Virus record (IMG/VR): IMGVR_UViG_3300031673_000170
Span: 1 to 40,933 of that record
Direction: 5' to 3' (one strand)
Source: a virus
Length of the DNA stretch: 40,933 nucleotides
Shown piece by piece: positions 1 through 7,523 of this stretch (position 1 is its first letter; each line of letters opens with the position of its first letter). A model generated the notes under the pieces. The model worked only from the letters and a program-made list of their open reading frames with translations. It searched no databases and had not been told where the DNA came from. The position numbers and the translations under genes are program-made.

Positions 1-398
1 CGCTCTTCCATATAGATGAGAATCTCTTTGTTGAAACGTTCATCCTTTTCAAGCGGGGCCACCAGGGTGATTTCAGAAATGGCCCAGGCCATTTCCTGCA
101 CGGTGGCGGGGTCATAGACCTGGAAGGAAGCGCCTGACCCGGCAAGCGAATTGCAGATGTTGGTAAAGCCTTCGAAGCTGGACAGGAACAAGTCCGTGGT
201 TATGGCCGTGATCAACGCCCAGATCTTGTCCCGGTTGACCTGCGGCACTTCGACCTTCCACTTGTCTCGTATTTCAAGGTTGAGCGTGTCCGGTTCCCAG
301 TCGAACATCTCCGTTCCAAATTCGTCCAGAAGGCCCACGAGCAACACCGTTGCCGGGACCTCTGGATCGAGCAGGAAGGCGGAAAAGCTGGAACTCAT
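1..398 (-). CDS. Unknown late-type phage protein, C-terminus cut by window edge
   Basis: An open frame starts at the ATG at 398-396 and runs leftward off the window, so 132 residues are visible. The protein starts MSSSFSAFLLDPEVPATVLL and continues with an acidic and hydrophobic mix (VGLLDEFGTEMFDWEPDTLN, then KVEVPQVNRDKIWALITAI). There is no signal peptide or membrane segment. The ATG follows the TAA of the upstream gene with no gap (TAAATG), so the two are probably translationally coupled. It belongs to a minus-strand block of three genes that may be virion genes, by orientation with the terminase only. I do not recognise the family. Confidence 0.8.
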   Translation of the reverse strand, partial: MSSSFSAFLLDPEVPATVLLVGLLDEFGTEMFDWEPDTLNLEIRDKWKVEVPQVNRDKIWALITAITTDLFLSSFEGFTNICNSLAGSGASFQVYDPATVQEMAWAISEITLVAPLEKDERFNKEILIYMEE

Positions 399-878
399 TT
401 ATACGCCCTGAGGAAGGAAGGGTGACGCCATCGGAGTTTCAGGTTCAGACTCTAAAAGGGGAGATCCGAAGTGATAGCCTGCCAGGCCCGCGCCGCCGAG
501 GGTAGCCGCGCCCATGGCACGTTGGCGATCGAGCATGGTCTTGTCTCGGATGGCTTGCAGCGTGGCCTTACGCTTGGTTAGCTTGGCTACGAGCGCGTTA
601 TACTGCGCAAGTTCCGCAGGCTTGGCGGACCGGCCCAGGGCAGCTAACCCCTTTCCTTTAGCTGCGAATGCATCTATTTGTTTTTGAAGCGGGTCAAGTT
701 GCCGGGCAGCCACTTCTCCGATACGCCCGCCACCGCCAGCGCCTGAAAGCGCTGTACCCCACTGTTTCTTTGGCGCCAGCCTGTTGATAAAGCTGAACAT
801 GCTTTTCCCGATGTTTCCAAGAATCGCCTTTTTTTCCATGAGGCTATTCATGAGCCCCAGTCTTCGTGCTGGATGCAT
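399..878 (-). CDS. Small Ala/Gly/Lys-rich unknown phage protein
   Basis: A 159-residue protein. The start at 878 is supported by AGGAG about seven bases upstream; two in-frame ATGs (residues 10 and 14) lack a better site. The N-terminal third is basic (MHPARRLGLM, then KKQWGTALSGAGGGGR). The middle is a Lys/Ala-rich helix around QYNALVAKLTKRKATLQAIR. The C-terminus has a glycine-rich hydrophobic stretch (GAATLGGAGLAGYHFGSP) and an acidic/proline tail. The hydrophobic stretch is short for a membrane span. It lies between two unknown minus-strand genes and is likely part of the same transcript. No function can be assigned; a small structural or head-associated role is only inference. Confidence 0.75.
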   Translation of the reverse strand: MHPARRLGLMNSLMEKKAILGNIGKSMFSFINRLAPKKQWGTALSGAGGGGRIGEVAARQLDPLQKQIDAFAAKGKGLAALGRSAKPAELAQYNALVAKLTKRKATLQAIRDKTMLDRQRAMGAATLGGAGLAGYHFGSPLLESEPETPMASPFLPQGV

Positions 879-888
879 GGTTGTTCTC

Positions 889-2172
889 CTACTTCGTTAC
901 CGTTAATTGGAAGTCCGTTGTTGCAACGTTGCGGCCTTCGGCCTTGAACTGCTCAACGAGGTCATCTTTATCAAAGGAGCAGCGGGACATCAAGGCTGCG
1001 CGCGCGCCTTTTTCGAGCGGCTCATTGATGGCAGCTTCGATGGCCCTGTCCAACAGGGCAGCGTCGTCTCTGGGCAGGGTTGGGGCGATCTCGGCAAATT
1101 TTTCTGCATCTACGAAGAGACCGTCTTCGGCGCTGACAGCATCGGAGAATTCTTTACCGAGCACCTCCGATATTTTCTCGAGGGGCAGATTGGCAATCAC
1201 CCCGAGCGGATACACTTGACCCGTGGTTAGCCTGACGTGACTTTCAAGGATGGATTGGGCTTCCTTTTCAAGCACGTCAAAGAACAACTCTTCAGGCATG
1301 TCAACACCCTGGTGATAATACCGGTGGAGCCCGGCTTCACGATCGGTGTAATCGATCACGGCCGCGAGCTTTTGATACATCGCAGGCGTAGCCGCTTCCA
1401 GTTTGGATAGCGAGAGGGCAATGTTCGCCAGTTTCGTTGCATGATCTTTAAAGCCAGGCTGGCCTTTGAGCATGATCACTCTGCGGGCCACCTTTTCAGC
1501 GGCTTGCAGCGGATGCGTTGTTCCGAACCCAGAAGCTCGTTCAAGGTATTCAAGCGTATCGGTGTCAAAATGTGTGGTGCCCAGGGCCGCCCCGGCAATC
1601 TTTTCTCCGCGCTTGGCCTTCTCGTTGTAATAGATGGCCTCCTTCAGAATCCGGCGTGCGGCTGCCTTACGCCATTCGTAGGGGTATTTGGATCGATCGG
1701 CGTACAAGCGCTCACCAGCCATCTTTACAGCAAGCGGGTTGGGCATGGGTAAGCGTCGAACCTTGTTTCCGTCCCCGGTGGTCATGACCATGGCGAACTT
1801 TTCGTCAGGGAGGCTGTCCACGTCGAACTGAGCGGTCTTTCTGTGATTCTGGTTGAAGGTATCGACAAGACTTGCTATCTTCCAATAAGCAGCAAACTTG
1901 GTGATCCTGTCTTGAATGAAAGCAGCTTCTTTCTTATGGTAAGCGTCGCGGCATTGGGCAAAGTAGGCATTCGCAAGCCAGGTGGCCGCTTTCGTGTGGC
2001 ATGGGAATTTGCGTCTGGAGACGTCAGCGAATACATTGGAGTGCAGCTTGTCGATGGCGGCTTTTTCTTCAACGCTTGCACTCTTGACGAAGTTCGGTAG
2101 TCCGAAGAGCCGATTGATTGCGTAGAGGTGTTGCTGGTTTACGTCGTCGTTAAAGTCAACAGGATTAAACAT
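889..2172 (-). CDS. Unknown phage protein, about 427 residues, probably virion-associated
   Basis: A mostly helical, soluble protein with no signal peptide. A GTG at 2178 is in frame, but it lies inside the GGAGGA ribosome-binding site; the ATG at 2172 is seven bases from that site and is the better start (MFNPVDFNDDVNQQHLYAIN). Residues around 40-80 hold a conserved-looking patch (KFPCHTKAATWLANAYF). The C-terminal half has regular charged helices. It ends with TAG at 889-891. The start codon overlaps that of the divergent plus-strand gene at 2171 (CATG at 2170-2173). It heads a minus-strand block of three genes. I do not recognise the family; a capsid-associated or internal virion role is a guess from position. 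Confidence 0.8.
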   Translation of the reverse strand: MFNPVDFNDDVNQQHLYAINRLFGLPNFVKSASVEEKAAIDKLHSNVFADVSRRKFPCHTKAATWLANAYFAQCRDAYHKKEAAFIQDRITKFAAYWKIASLVDTFNQNHRKTAQFDVDSLPDEKFAMVMTTGDGNKVRRLPMPNPLAVKMAGERLYADRSKYPYEWRKAAARRILKEAIYYNEKAKRGEKIAGAALGTTHFDTDTLEYLERASGFGTTHPLQAAEKVARRVIMLKGQPGFKDHATKLANIALSLSKLEAATPAMYQKLAAVIDYTDREAGLHRYYHQGVDMPEELFFDVLEKEAQSILESHVRLTTGQVYPLGVIANLPLEKISEVLGKEFSDAVSAEDGLFVDAEKFAEIAPTLPRDDAALLDRAIEAAINEPLEKGARAALMSRCSFDKDDLVEQFKAEGRNVATTDFQLTVTK

Positions 2173-4849
2173 GCCCACTCCTCCAAAGGACTTAAGTCGG
2201 CACTTCGGTCATGAAGTGATCCTAGCTTCCGCCGACATAAGCGTCAAGGGTGTGCTCCCCGAGGTGACACTGTGTCCCTTCTGCCATCATGAGAGCCTCT
2301 CAATTTACATGGACCCCATTATAGGGGAATCTTCTCGTTGGTTGCACTGCGGAATTTGTGGATTTCGTGGCGACACCCTGGAAACCTTGGCCAAGTTGCG
2401 GCATTCTGAGAATCTGTATGAGGCCATCAACGTCGGGCTCCGGGAAGGGCTTTGCGACACCACAAGCGGAACGTTTGACGCTGATACGATTGATGGATAC
2501 ATACGGCATTACCCCGAACGACGCAATGAAATCAATAACGCATGGGACAAATTCAGGTCCACCATATCAGACAGGCCCTCGCCCGACATGGTAAAACGTA
2601 TCCAGGACGAAAATTTGTGGGGCGGGTGGCTGAACAATTCGCAGGATCGTTTGACGAGATTCGTGGGCGGCGGGATGCGTAGGGAAGTCAATCGAGAACT
2701 CCAAAAACTGTTCTTTGTTCGAAACAAGCAGCTCCCTCAACACGGATACCGAACCAACCTGATTCTTGGTTACCAGGATACCCCGGGCCGCATCTGCGCT
2801 TTTGAGTTTCTCGGTGAGACCGAACGAAGAATAGCCACCATTGCCCACGGAAACAATAACGACGCAGACGAGGGTGGGCTGGGGATGTTGGAAGCCCTCA
2901 TGCCCTTTGAGAGCAAGGTCTTTGCTGTGGGCGATCCAACCATGGCCCTTCAGCTTCACCGCAGGCACTTCTCAACGTTCAGAGATCCTTTGAAAGTCAT
3001 CCTCTTTAATCAAAAGACAAAGCGGTCCTGGCAATCCGTGCATGCGGACAAAGTTATTTTATGGAACAACGGGATAGACTGGAAGATCTTCGATCACGCC
3101 AGGTGCATTCCCAACCATCGTAAAACCGTATACGTTGCAGCTCTGCCAAATATTTCGAAAGAGATCTGGCAATACATGTCCAACGAGCCGCTCAGCGTGG
3201 TCTTGGAGCGCATGGAGAATTACGCGCTCCCCTGGCCTGAGGCCTTTGTGCGCTGGATCACTGATAAGGACATGCCGTCTGCTACAGTGCATGCCGCCAT
3301 CGCCAAGCTGGGGTTTGACGCCTCGGAACGGCGTTTGCTGTTTGATCGTTGTCCGCGCGAGCTGAAGCCGCGGCTGGACCACTACATGAGCGAGGATTCC
3401 TCGGTCCAGTCGGTGTTCATAGGCAATAAGAACGTGGTTGAGCACGAGGACGGCTGGTACGTGACTCATAGTCTCCGGGGCAACGAGCTTATCAGCGACG
3501 CCACCGTCCGTGTGTTCAAGGAGATCTCCGATCCCGAGCGCGGGAAGGTATTCTGGGAAGGGGAGATTCGTTATAAGGGCCGGGCCGTAGAATTTACCGA
3601 CGACATTGAGAACATCGAACGGGACAGCCTCAAGTGGTTGCGTGAGCGCATGACGCGGGCTGGCCTGGGGATGCCCATGTTCCAGCATACGTGGAAGCTT
3701 CATTTTATCCACATGGCCAAGATCTTCAGCGCGCCCAAGCCGGTGACGATTTCATCCAAGGTGGGGCCGCGCAAGGATGGCAGCATTGTATTCCCCCGCT
3801 TCAGGCTTGAGAATGGGTGCGTTGCCGACAAGCAGGAAATGGTCAATATGGAGGGTATCCCCGCTTTGAGGGTTTCGCCGCCTGAGCTGCGGCCAAAGAT
3901 TGAGGGAGATAAAGGTTCATACGTGAAGGCCACCTATGCTGCCATATCGGCTGCGGTCATCTCCAATTGGCTGAAGAGCATGCGTGGGAGCGTGATTGCC
4001 CCCATCGCCCTCGTGGGAAGCGTCCAATCGTCTGCCTGCGTGGTTGGCCGGCGTTTCGCAAAGAATGCGGGCATGAACATGTTCGTCGTATCCGATCCCA
4101 AGTACCGGCGAAGGGAGCTTGTCACCGTAAGGGAGCAGCTGCGGGACGATTACCCTTCATATATCGAATCCATATCCGCAGGCCTGTTACAGCATTACCC
4201 GACGGCGAATACAGATCTGGTCATTCTGGCCGTTGAGCCCAGCGAAGCCGCGGCGCTTGCCACCGGTGGCAATTGGATCTTTGTGCATGCCCCCAAGATG
4301 CCCGATGAAGATGTGATTCCCCCGTTTGACGATTTCCTGCTTTATCTGATGGATCTGCAAAAGCGGGATTACGATCTGCCTGGCGGCGACTGCACGGTTG
4401 GATTGGTTTTGGATGACTTTGCCGCGTGGTACAGCACAACAATGGGTTTCCCGAAGGCGGAGCTGGATAACAACCTTAAGGGCATGCTCAGGCTGCCGTT
4501 ACATGCCGGCGACCAGATGCTGGCGCTTGCCTTTTCACTTCACCGCGAGGATCTGCTTCCAGCCGAACACCAACCCTTCGTCGAGTCTCTTGAAAAGCAT
4601 GGGACGATAGGCGCTAGCCGATTTGGCATTCTCATAGATGACGAGCGTGACAAGGTGTTCATTTCATTGCCAACTATGAAGAAGGTGATTGACCGGGCAA
4701 GATATCCAATGCCTGACTTTGCCGAGGTGAGCCGCGACCTGGCGGCGCGCGGGCTTTTGCTTGAAACGGATTACCCTGGCGATGGGTGGGTGGTTGATAA
4801 ATCGTACTGGGAGGCCCAGGTAAGGGGTTGGCGGCACAACAAGTTGTAA
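2171..4849 (+). CDS. Zinc-finger primase/helicase-like protein with degenerate ATPase
   Basis: An 892-residue protein. Residues 35-63 form a primase-type zinc finger (C35-P-F-C38 ... C60-G-I-C63). Around residue 250 a TOPRIM-like strand follows (SKVFAVGDPTMALQLHRRHF). The middle, about 420-560, resembles the domain that precedes the ATPase in phage primase-helicases (WYVTHSLRGNELISDATVRV; GKVFWEGEIRYKGRAVEF). Near residue 610, where a Walker A would be expected, the sequence reads ALVGSVQSSACVVGRRFAKN and has no GK[ST], so ATPase activity looks lost or very diverged. The start has AGGA six bases upstream. A separate primase is encoded at 34690, so this is the second primase-like protein here. 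A nucleic-acid role is likely; the exact activity is unknown. Confidence 0.8.
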   Translation: MPTPPKDLSRHFGHEVILASADISVKGVLPEVTLCPFCHHESLSIYMDPIIGESSRWLHCGICGFRGDTLETLAKLRHSENLYEAINVGLREGLCDTTSGTFDADTIDGYIRHYPERRNEINNAWDKFRSTISDRPSPDMVKRIQDENLWGGWLNNSQDRLTRFVGGGMRREVNRELQKLFFVRNKQLPQHGYRTNLILGYQDTPGRICAFEFLGETERRIATIAHGNNNDADEGGLGMLEALMPFESKVFAVGDPTMALQLHRRHFSTFRDPLKVILFNQKTKRSWQSVHADKVILWNNGIDWKIFDHARCIPNHRKTVYVAALPNISKEIWQYMSNEPLSVVLERMENYALPWPEAFVRWITDKDMPSATVHAAIAKLGFDASERRLLFDRCPRELKPRLDHYMSEDSSVQSVFIGNKNVVEHEDGWYVTHSLRGNELISDATVRVFKEISDPERGKVFWEGEIRYKGRAVEFTDDIENIERDSLKWLRERMTRAGLGMPMFQHTWKLHFIHMAKIFSAPKPVTISSKVGPRKDGSIVFPRFRLENGCVADKQEMVNMEGIPALRVSPPELRPKIEGDKGSYVKATYAAISAAVISNWLKSMRGSVIAPIALVGSVQSSACVVGRRFAKNAGMNMFVVSDPKYRRRELVTVREQLRDDYPSYIESISAGLLQHYPTANTDLVILAVEPSEAAALATGGNWIFVHAPKMPDEDVIPPFDDFLLYLMDLQKRDYDLPGGDCTVGLVLDDFAAWYSTTMGFPKAELDNNLKGMLRLPLHAGDQMLALAFSLHREDLLPAEHQPFVESLEKHGTIGASRFGILIDDERDKVFISLPTMKKVIDRARYPMPDFAEVSRDLAARGLLLETDYPGDGWVVDKSYWEAQVRGWRHNKL

Positions 4850-4877
4850 AAACAGTGTTGTTGACCGCCTGTTCCCA

Positions 4878-4906
4878 CGAAATATTTTTAAAATTTCGTT
4901 TTCTTT
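4878..4906 (+). terminator. Rho-independent terminator after the 892-residue gene
   Basis: The stem CGAAAT/ATTTCG (4878-4883 with 4893-4898) has a nine-base AT loop and is followed at once by TTTTCTTT. It lies 29 bases past the stop codon of the plus-strand gene ending at 4849. The stem is AT-rich and short, so strength is uncertain, but position and T-tract fit a terminator. Confidence 0.6.
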
Positions 4907-5074
4907 GTTCCCAAACCGTCTTCTAGCTTCCGATACCTTTTGAGCAAGCAATATTGAGGATGTGGGTTGAACCAAGACGTGGTCGAACTTGGGCGTTTTG
5001 ACGTATTGAATATAGAAACGTGTTGCTAAATTAGTTGCAAAATTGTGTTAATATAACTTGATCGGTTACTCTGT

Positions 5075-5088
5075 CGTGATCGATCACG
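5075..5088. promoter_or_regulatory. Perfect 14-base palindrome, possible operator
   Basis: CGTGATCGATCACG is a perfect palindrome in a gene-free, AT-rich stretch between two terminators. It follows AT-rich sequence (TTAATATAAC at 5048-5057) that could hold a promoter -10 element. A binding site for a dimeric regulator is possible. There is no flanking evidence for which gene it would control. Confidence 0.3.
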
Positions 5089-5102
5089 ATTTAACTATAG
5101 GT

Positions 5103-5134
5103 AAAAAAAAAGCGTCCGGCGGCAACCGGACGCT
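5103..5134 (-). terminator. Strong rho-independent terminator, minus strand
   Basis: A nine-base perfect stem AGCGTCCGG/CCGGACGCT (5111-5119 with 5126-5134) has loop CGGCAA. On the minus strand it is followed by nine T residues (the A run at 5103-5111). It lies about 85 bases past the stop of the minus-strand zinc-ribbon frame at 5217-5387, which also has a promoter-like site upstream. This supports a real minus-strand transcript. Confidence 0.85.
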
Positions 5135-5216
5135 TATAAACTCACATCCCGAAACGTGAGCCACAAGCATGAACAAAAACGTTCTAGTTTAGCCGTCAAC
5201 CAAGTCAACTGAAAGT

Positions 5217-5387
5217 TTACTTGGGATCCCACCAGGGGCGTTCAATCTTTTCCACGGGTCCGCTGTGGCGTTTTACCCGACCACAGCACAGGCAATGGAA
5301 TCAGGCGCCCTTGACAGCGTGTTTGGTTGTCTTCAGGCAGGCCGTACAGTACCTGTTTTCAGTCTTTACCGGGTCTGTTTCTTCCAC
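5217..5387 (-). pseudogene. Small zinc-ribbon gene interrupted by an in-frame TGA
   Basis: The minus-strand frame from GTG at 5387 encodes 28 residues with Y-C-T-A-C (C14, C17), then TGA at 5303-5301, then 27 residues starting F-H-C-L-C-C-G-R and ending RPWWDPK before TAA at 5219-5217. The two cysteine pairs sit at normal zinc-ribbon spacing only if the TGA is read through, so the frame was clearly one gene. A single TGG to TGA change would explain it. The best ribosome-binding site (GAGGG before ATG at 5401) serves another frame that stops after 11 codons, so the start may be damaged too. A promoter-like site (5424-5452) and a strong terminator (5103-5134) flank it. Decay is the simplest reading; opal readthrough is the alternative. 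Confidence 0.6.
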
Positions 5388-5423
5388 CTGTAGATACCCA
5401 TAAATTACACCCTCAGACGCGTT

Positions 5424-5452
5424 ATTATTATCTATGGGAGGTCTTCTATCAA
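5424..5452 (-). promoter_or_regulatory. Sigma70-like promoter for the minus-strand zinc-ribbon gene
   Basis: On the minus strand TTGATA (5452-5447) is followed after 16-17 bases by TAATAA/AATAAT (5430-5424), close to the TTGACA-17-TATAAT consensus. Transcription would start near 5418, giving a short leader with GAGGG before the first ATG. Matched by eye only. Confidence 0.5.
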
Positions 5453-5532
5453 CCATTCGAAGGGCTGTCTACGCTGCCCAAATAAACGCGTAGGACGGAG
5501 CTGACCGATTTTCAGCGTTAAGGAGGTGTTGC

Positions 5533-6519
5533 ATGCGTAATGGTTTAGTGGTGCTGTTGTTGTTGTGTCCGTGGACTGGGTGGGCCGAGTTAAGTTACGA
5601 TGGCATGATTGCTATCAAATCCAACAAACCTGATACTATTATCCAAGTCCGTAAAGAAATCACTAGTGAAGGGAAAGTAACTCAACTATGGATAAACATT
5701 GGTACAACGTCTAAAGATGGATCTTACCTATTACTCAAAATGCCTGTCGGCGTACATAGAATTAAATTATCAAAGGATGGATACTTACCAATCATTACTA
5801 ATATAACTGTGGACAAAAAAATCAATAAAATTGAATATGAACTTGATAAGGAAATGAATGATATAAATATCATTTTTCTTCATGAAGGTTGGCAAGTTTA
5901 TGTAGATGGGAACCCATATCTGGATGATGATAAACCTGTTTTTGCCCCTGCTTCTATTATGGTGAGTAAGGAGAAGCATGAGATTAGGTTGGTGAAGGGT
6001 GGTTTTAATGATATTGTGAAGAGGATTAATGGTGAAGACACAGTGGAGATTAAGGATGAGCCTATTAGAGGGAAAAGTACAATAAAAAAGAAAAAAGAGA
6101 TAAAAGAAACAAAAAAAGAAAACACCACGAATTTCACGAATTCATTTGACTTTGAAAATTACTCAATAGAACAATGGAACAATATTAGTGGGATTACTGT
6201 GATAGTATCATCAAAGTCAACCTTAGACACCAAAATAAATATAGACGAAACTCACAAATTTGCTATTGTTCCTAACCCTGATGATAGATGGGCATCAAGT
6301 CCAGATCCATTGCACGAATGCAACTATAGAGGATTAAAAAACTATCCACATAATGGAAAATTTACAATGGCATTATGTTATAAAGTAAATAATTTCATAG
6401 AACAATATGGAGTAACAAAAGGAACTGGCCGTTTAATATTATTTGCTAATGACAATAAGTATGATGACAATCGTGGAAATATAAGAGTTAAATTAGTACC
6501 TATACCTTTTTCCAAATAA
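5533..6519 (+). CDS. Secreted PEGA-like protein, AT-rich probable moron
   Basis: A 328-residue protein with a strong AAGGAGG site. Residues 1-18 form a signal peptide (hydrophobic LVVLLLLCPWTGWA) with cleavage likely before ELSYDG. Two repeats resemble PEGA surface domains: about residues 75-100 (SKDGYLPIITNITV) and 120-160 (WQVYVDGNPYLDDDKPVF). A lysine-rich linker follows near 185. The C-terminus has a jelly-roll-like patch (GRLILFANDNKYDDNRGNIR) whose N-D-x4-D-N-x-G pattern recalls calcium-binding lectin folds such as LecA; this is a weak resemblance. Beyond the first 70 bases the gene is far more AT-rich than all its neighbours, which suggests recent transfer. It probably acts in the host envelope or outside the cell. 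Confidence 0.8.
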   Translation: MRNGLVVLLLLCPWTGWAELSYDGMIAIKSNKPDTIIQVRKEITSEGKVTQLWINIGTTSKDGSYLLLKMPVGVHRIKLSKDGYLPIITNITVDKKINKIEYELDKEMNDINIIFLHEGWQVYVDGNPYLDDDKPVFAPASIMVSKEKHEIRLVKGGFNDIVKRINGEDTVEIKDEPIRGKSTIKKKKEIKETKKENTTNFTNSFDFENYSIEQWNNISGITVIVSSKSTLDTKINIDETHKFAIVPNPDDRWASSPDPLHECNYRGLKNYPHNGKFTMALCYKVNNFIEQYGVTKGTGRLILFANDNKYDDNRGNIRVKLVPIPFSK

Positions 6520-6520
6520 T

Positions 6521-6670
6521 AAGAATATCATCCCGTCCCGGCCGCCATGGCTGGGGGACGACCTCAAAGACCAGTCAACTGAGGATGAAGTAGTAAGATG
6601 CGCTGGTTGTGGTAATTGCTTCGATTTACACGCGCTCGCCTTGTGGCGCGGTTCTGATGACGGAGAGTAG
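6521..6670 (+). pseudogene. Open zinc-ribbon frame without a start codon, likely gene remnant
   Basis: A plus-strand frame open from 6497 to TAG at 6668-6670 reads PPWLGDDLKDQSTEDEVVRC followed by AGCGNC, FDLHALALWRGSDDGE. The C-A-G-C-G-N-C cluster and acidic C-terminus look like coding sequence, but no ATG, GTG or TTG occurs in frame. It directly abuts the end of the AT-rich moron at 5533-6519, so it could be the 3' end of a gene disrupted by that insertion. A hairpin at 6534-6560 (CGTCCC/GGGACG outer stem, GGCC/GGCT inner stem) lies at its 5' part. Chance openness cannot be excluded. Confidence 0.35.
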
Positions 6671-6698
6671 GAATACGATACGTCAGACTGAGCAGCCG

Positions 6699-7448
6699 TT
6701 ACAACGATCGGCCGATCTCTTCGGCCTTGTTGGGTTCCAGCGAGCCCATTGCTTGCATGAGGAGCTTTGCATAATCATCCTGGCGCGCGCGGGCGTTGCG
6801 ATACCCAACCAACGAGATCGTGATTACACCCACCATGAGCAGGACCATAAACGCGCCCATCAGCCGGTAATTGCCTGTGATAACATCGACGGCTTGTTGC
6901 GGAAGCATGTTCATGTACGAGTCGCGACCCGACTTTATTTCGGCTTGCAGCGTGGACATGGTCTTTTCAATTGAGTTGCCTATCCCGGCCTGCCCGGCAA
7001 CGGTTGCATCGAGTTGACCGGACAGATTACCCAGGTGCGCGTTCATGTTGTTTGAAAGCGTGATCTGGGTCTCCATATGAACTTTCAGCGCGGCCATCAG
7101 CTGGATGGTGGACGTCAGATCAGCGCGCAGGTCAGCCACGAGCTTGTTGTCCATCTTGGCTTCGATCTTGATCAGCTCGCTCAGCGTGGCTTCGATCTTG
7201 TGAATTTGGCCGGTGATGTGGCCGGAGAGCTGGGCCTGGTTGGCGGCCATGTCGGTCTTGACGTTCTGGGATACGCGCGCGGCCGTGTCCTCCACAAGCT
7301 TGCCCGTGTCCGCCGTGTTGATTATCGGTGGCGGCACGTTAATCTGCGGCTTGTATTCGTGGACGGCCGTTTGGCGGGTCTTGTTGTCTGCGATACATCC
7401 TGTTAAAAGAAGCAAAACCAAGGTCAAACTGAGTGAACGCGCGGGCAT
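6699..7448 (-). CDS. Lipoprotein with C-terminal transmembrane segment, candidate unimolecular spanin
   Basis: A 249-residue protein. Residues 1-18 are a lipoprotein signal with lipobox LLTGC (C18). Residues about 55-190 are a long helical, coiled-coil-prone periplasmic region rich in Ala, Gln, Asn and Thr. Residues about 196-216 (LMGAFMVLLMVGVITISLVG) form a transmembrane segment, followed by a 33-residue tail. An outer-membrane lipid anchor plus one inner-membrane span in a single chain is the layout of phage u-spanins such as T1 gp11, which fuse the two membranes at lysis. It is longer than T1 gp11, and no endolysin or holin is recognised nearby, so another envelope role is possible. AGGAG precedes the ATG, and a promoter-like site lies at 7482-7510. 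Confidence 0.75.
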   Translation of the reverse strand: MPARSLSLTLVLLLLTGCIADNKTRQTAVHEYKPQINVPPPIINTADTGKLVEDTAARVSQNVKTDMAANQAQLSGHITGQIHKIEATLSELIKIEAKMDNKLVADLRADLTSTIQLMAALKVHMETQITLSNNMNAHLGNLSGQLDATVAGQAGIGNSIEKTMSTLQAEIKSGRDSYMNMLPQQAVDVITGNYRLMGAFMVLLMVGVITISLVGYRNARARQDDYAKLLMQAMGSLEPNKAEEIGRSL

Positions 7449-7481
7449 AATTGTCTCCTAAAAATTGACCCCTCGCACGTT

Positions 7482-7510
7482 ACTATACCCTGGTGTTGAC
7501 GTTGTGTCCG
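7482..7510 (-). promoter_or_regulatory. Sigma70-like promoter for the spanin-like gene
   Basis: On the minus strand CGGACA (7510-7505) and TATAGT (7487-7482) are separated by 17 bases, 35-40 bases upstream of the gene start at 7448. The -10 is good and the -35 matches only its GACA part. On the plus strand the same spot holds TTGACG (7496-7501) but no good -10 at the right distance, so a divergent promoter for the RNA at 7524 is not established. Confidence 0.4.
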
Positions 7511-7523
7511 CTTTAAACAATTG

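Noticed and set aside
151-411. Plus-strand 86-codon frame
   Set aside because: It is antisense to the minus-strand gene at 1-398, has an odd composition and no convincing ribosome-binding site.
5217-5387. Genome-wide recoding of TGA
   Set aside because: TGA is the stop in many ATGA/GTGA overlaps, and long genes contain no in-frame TGA.
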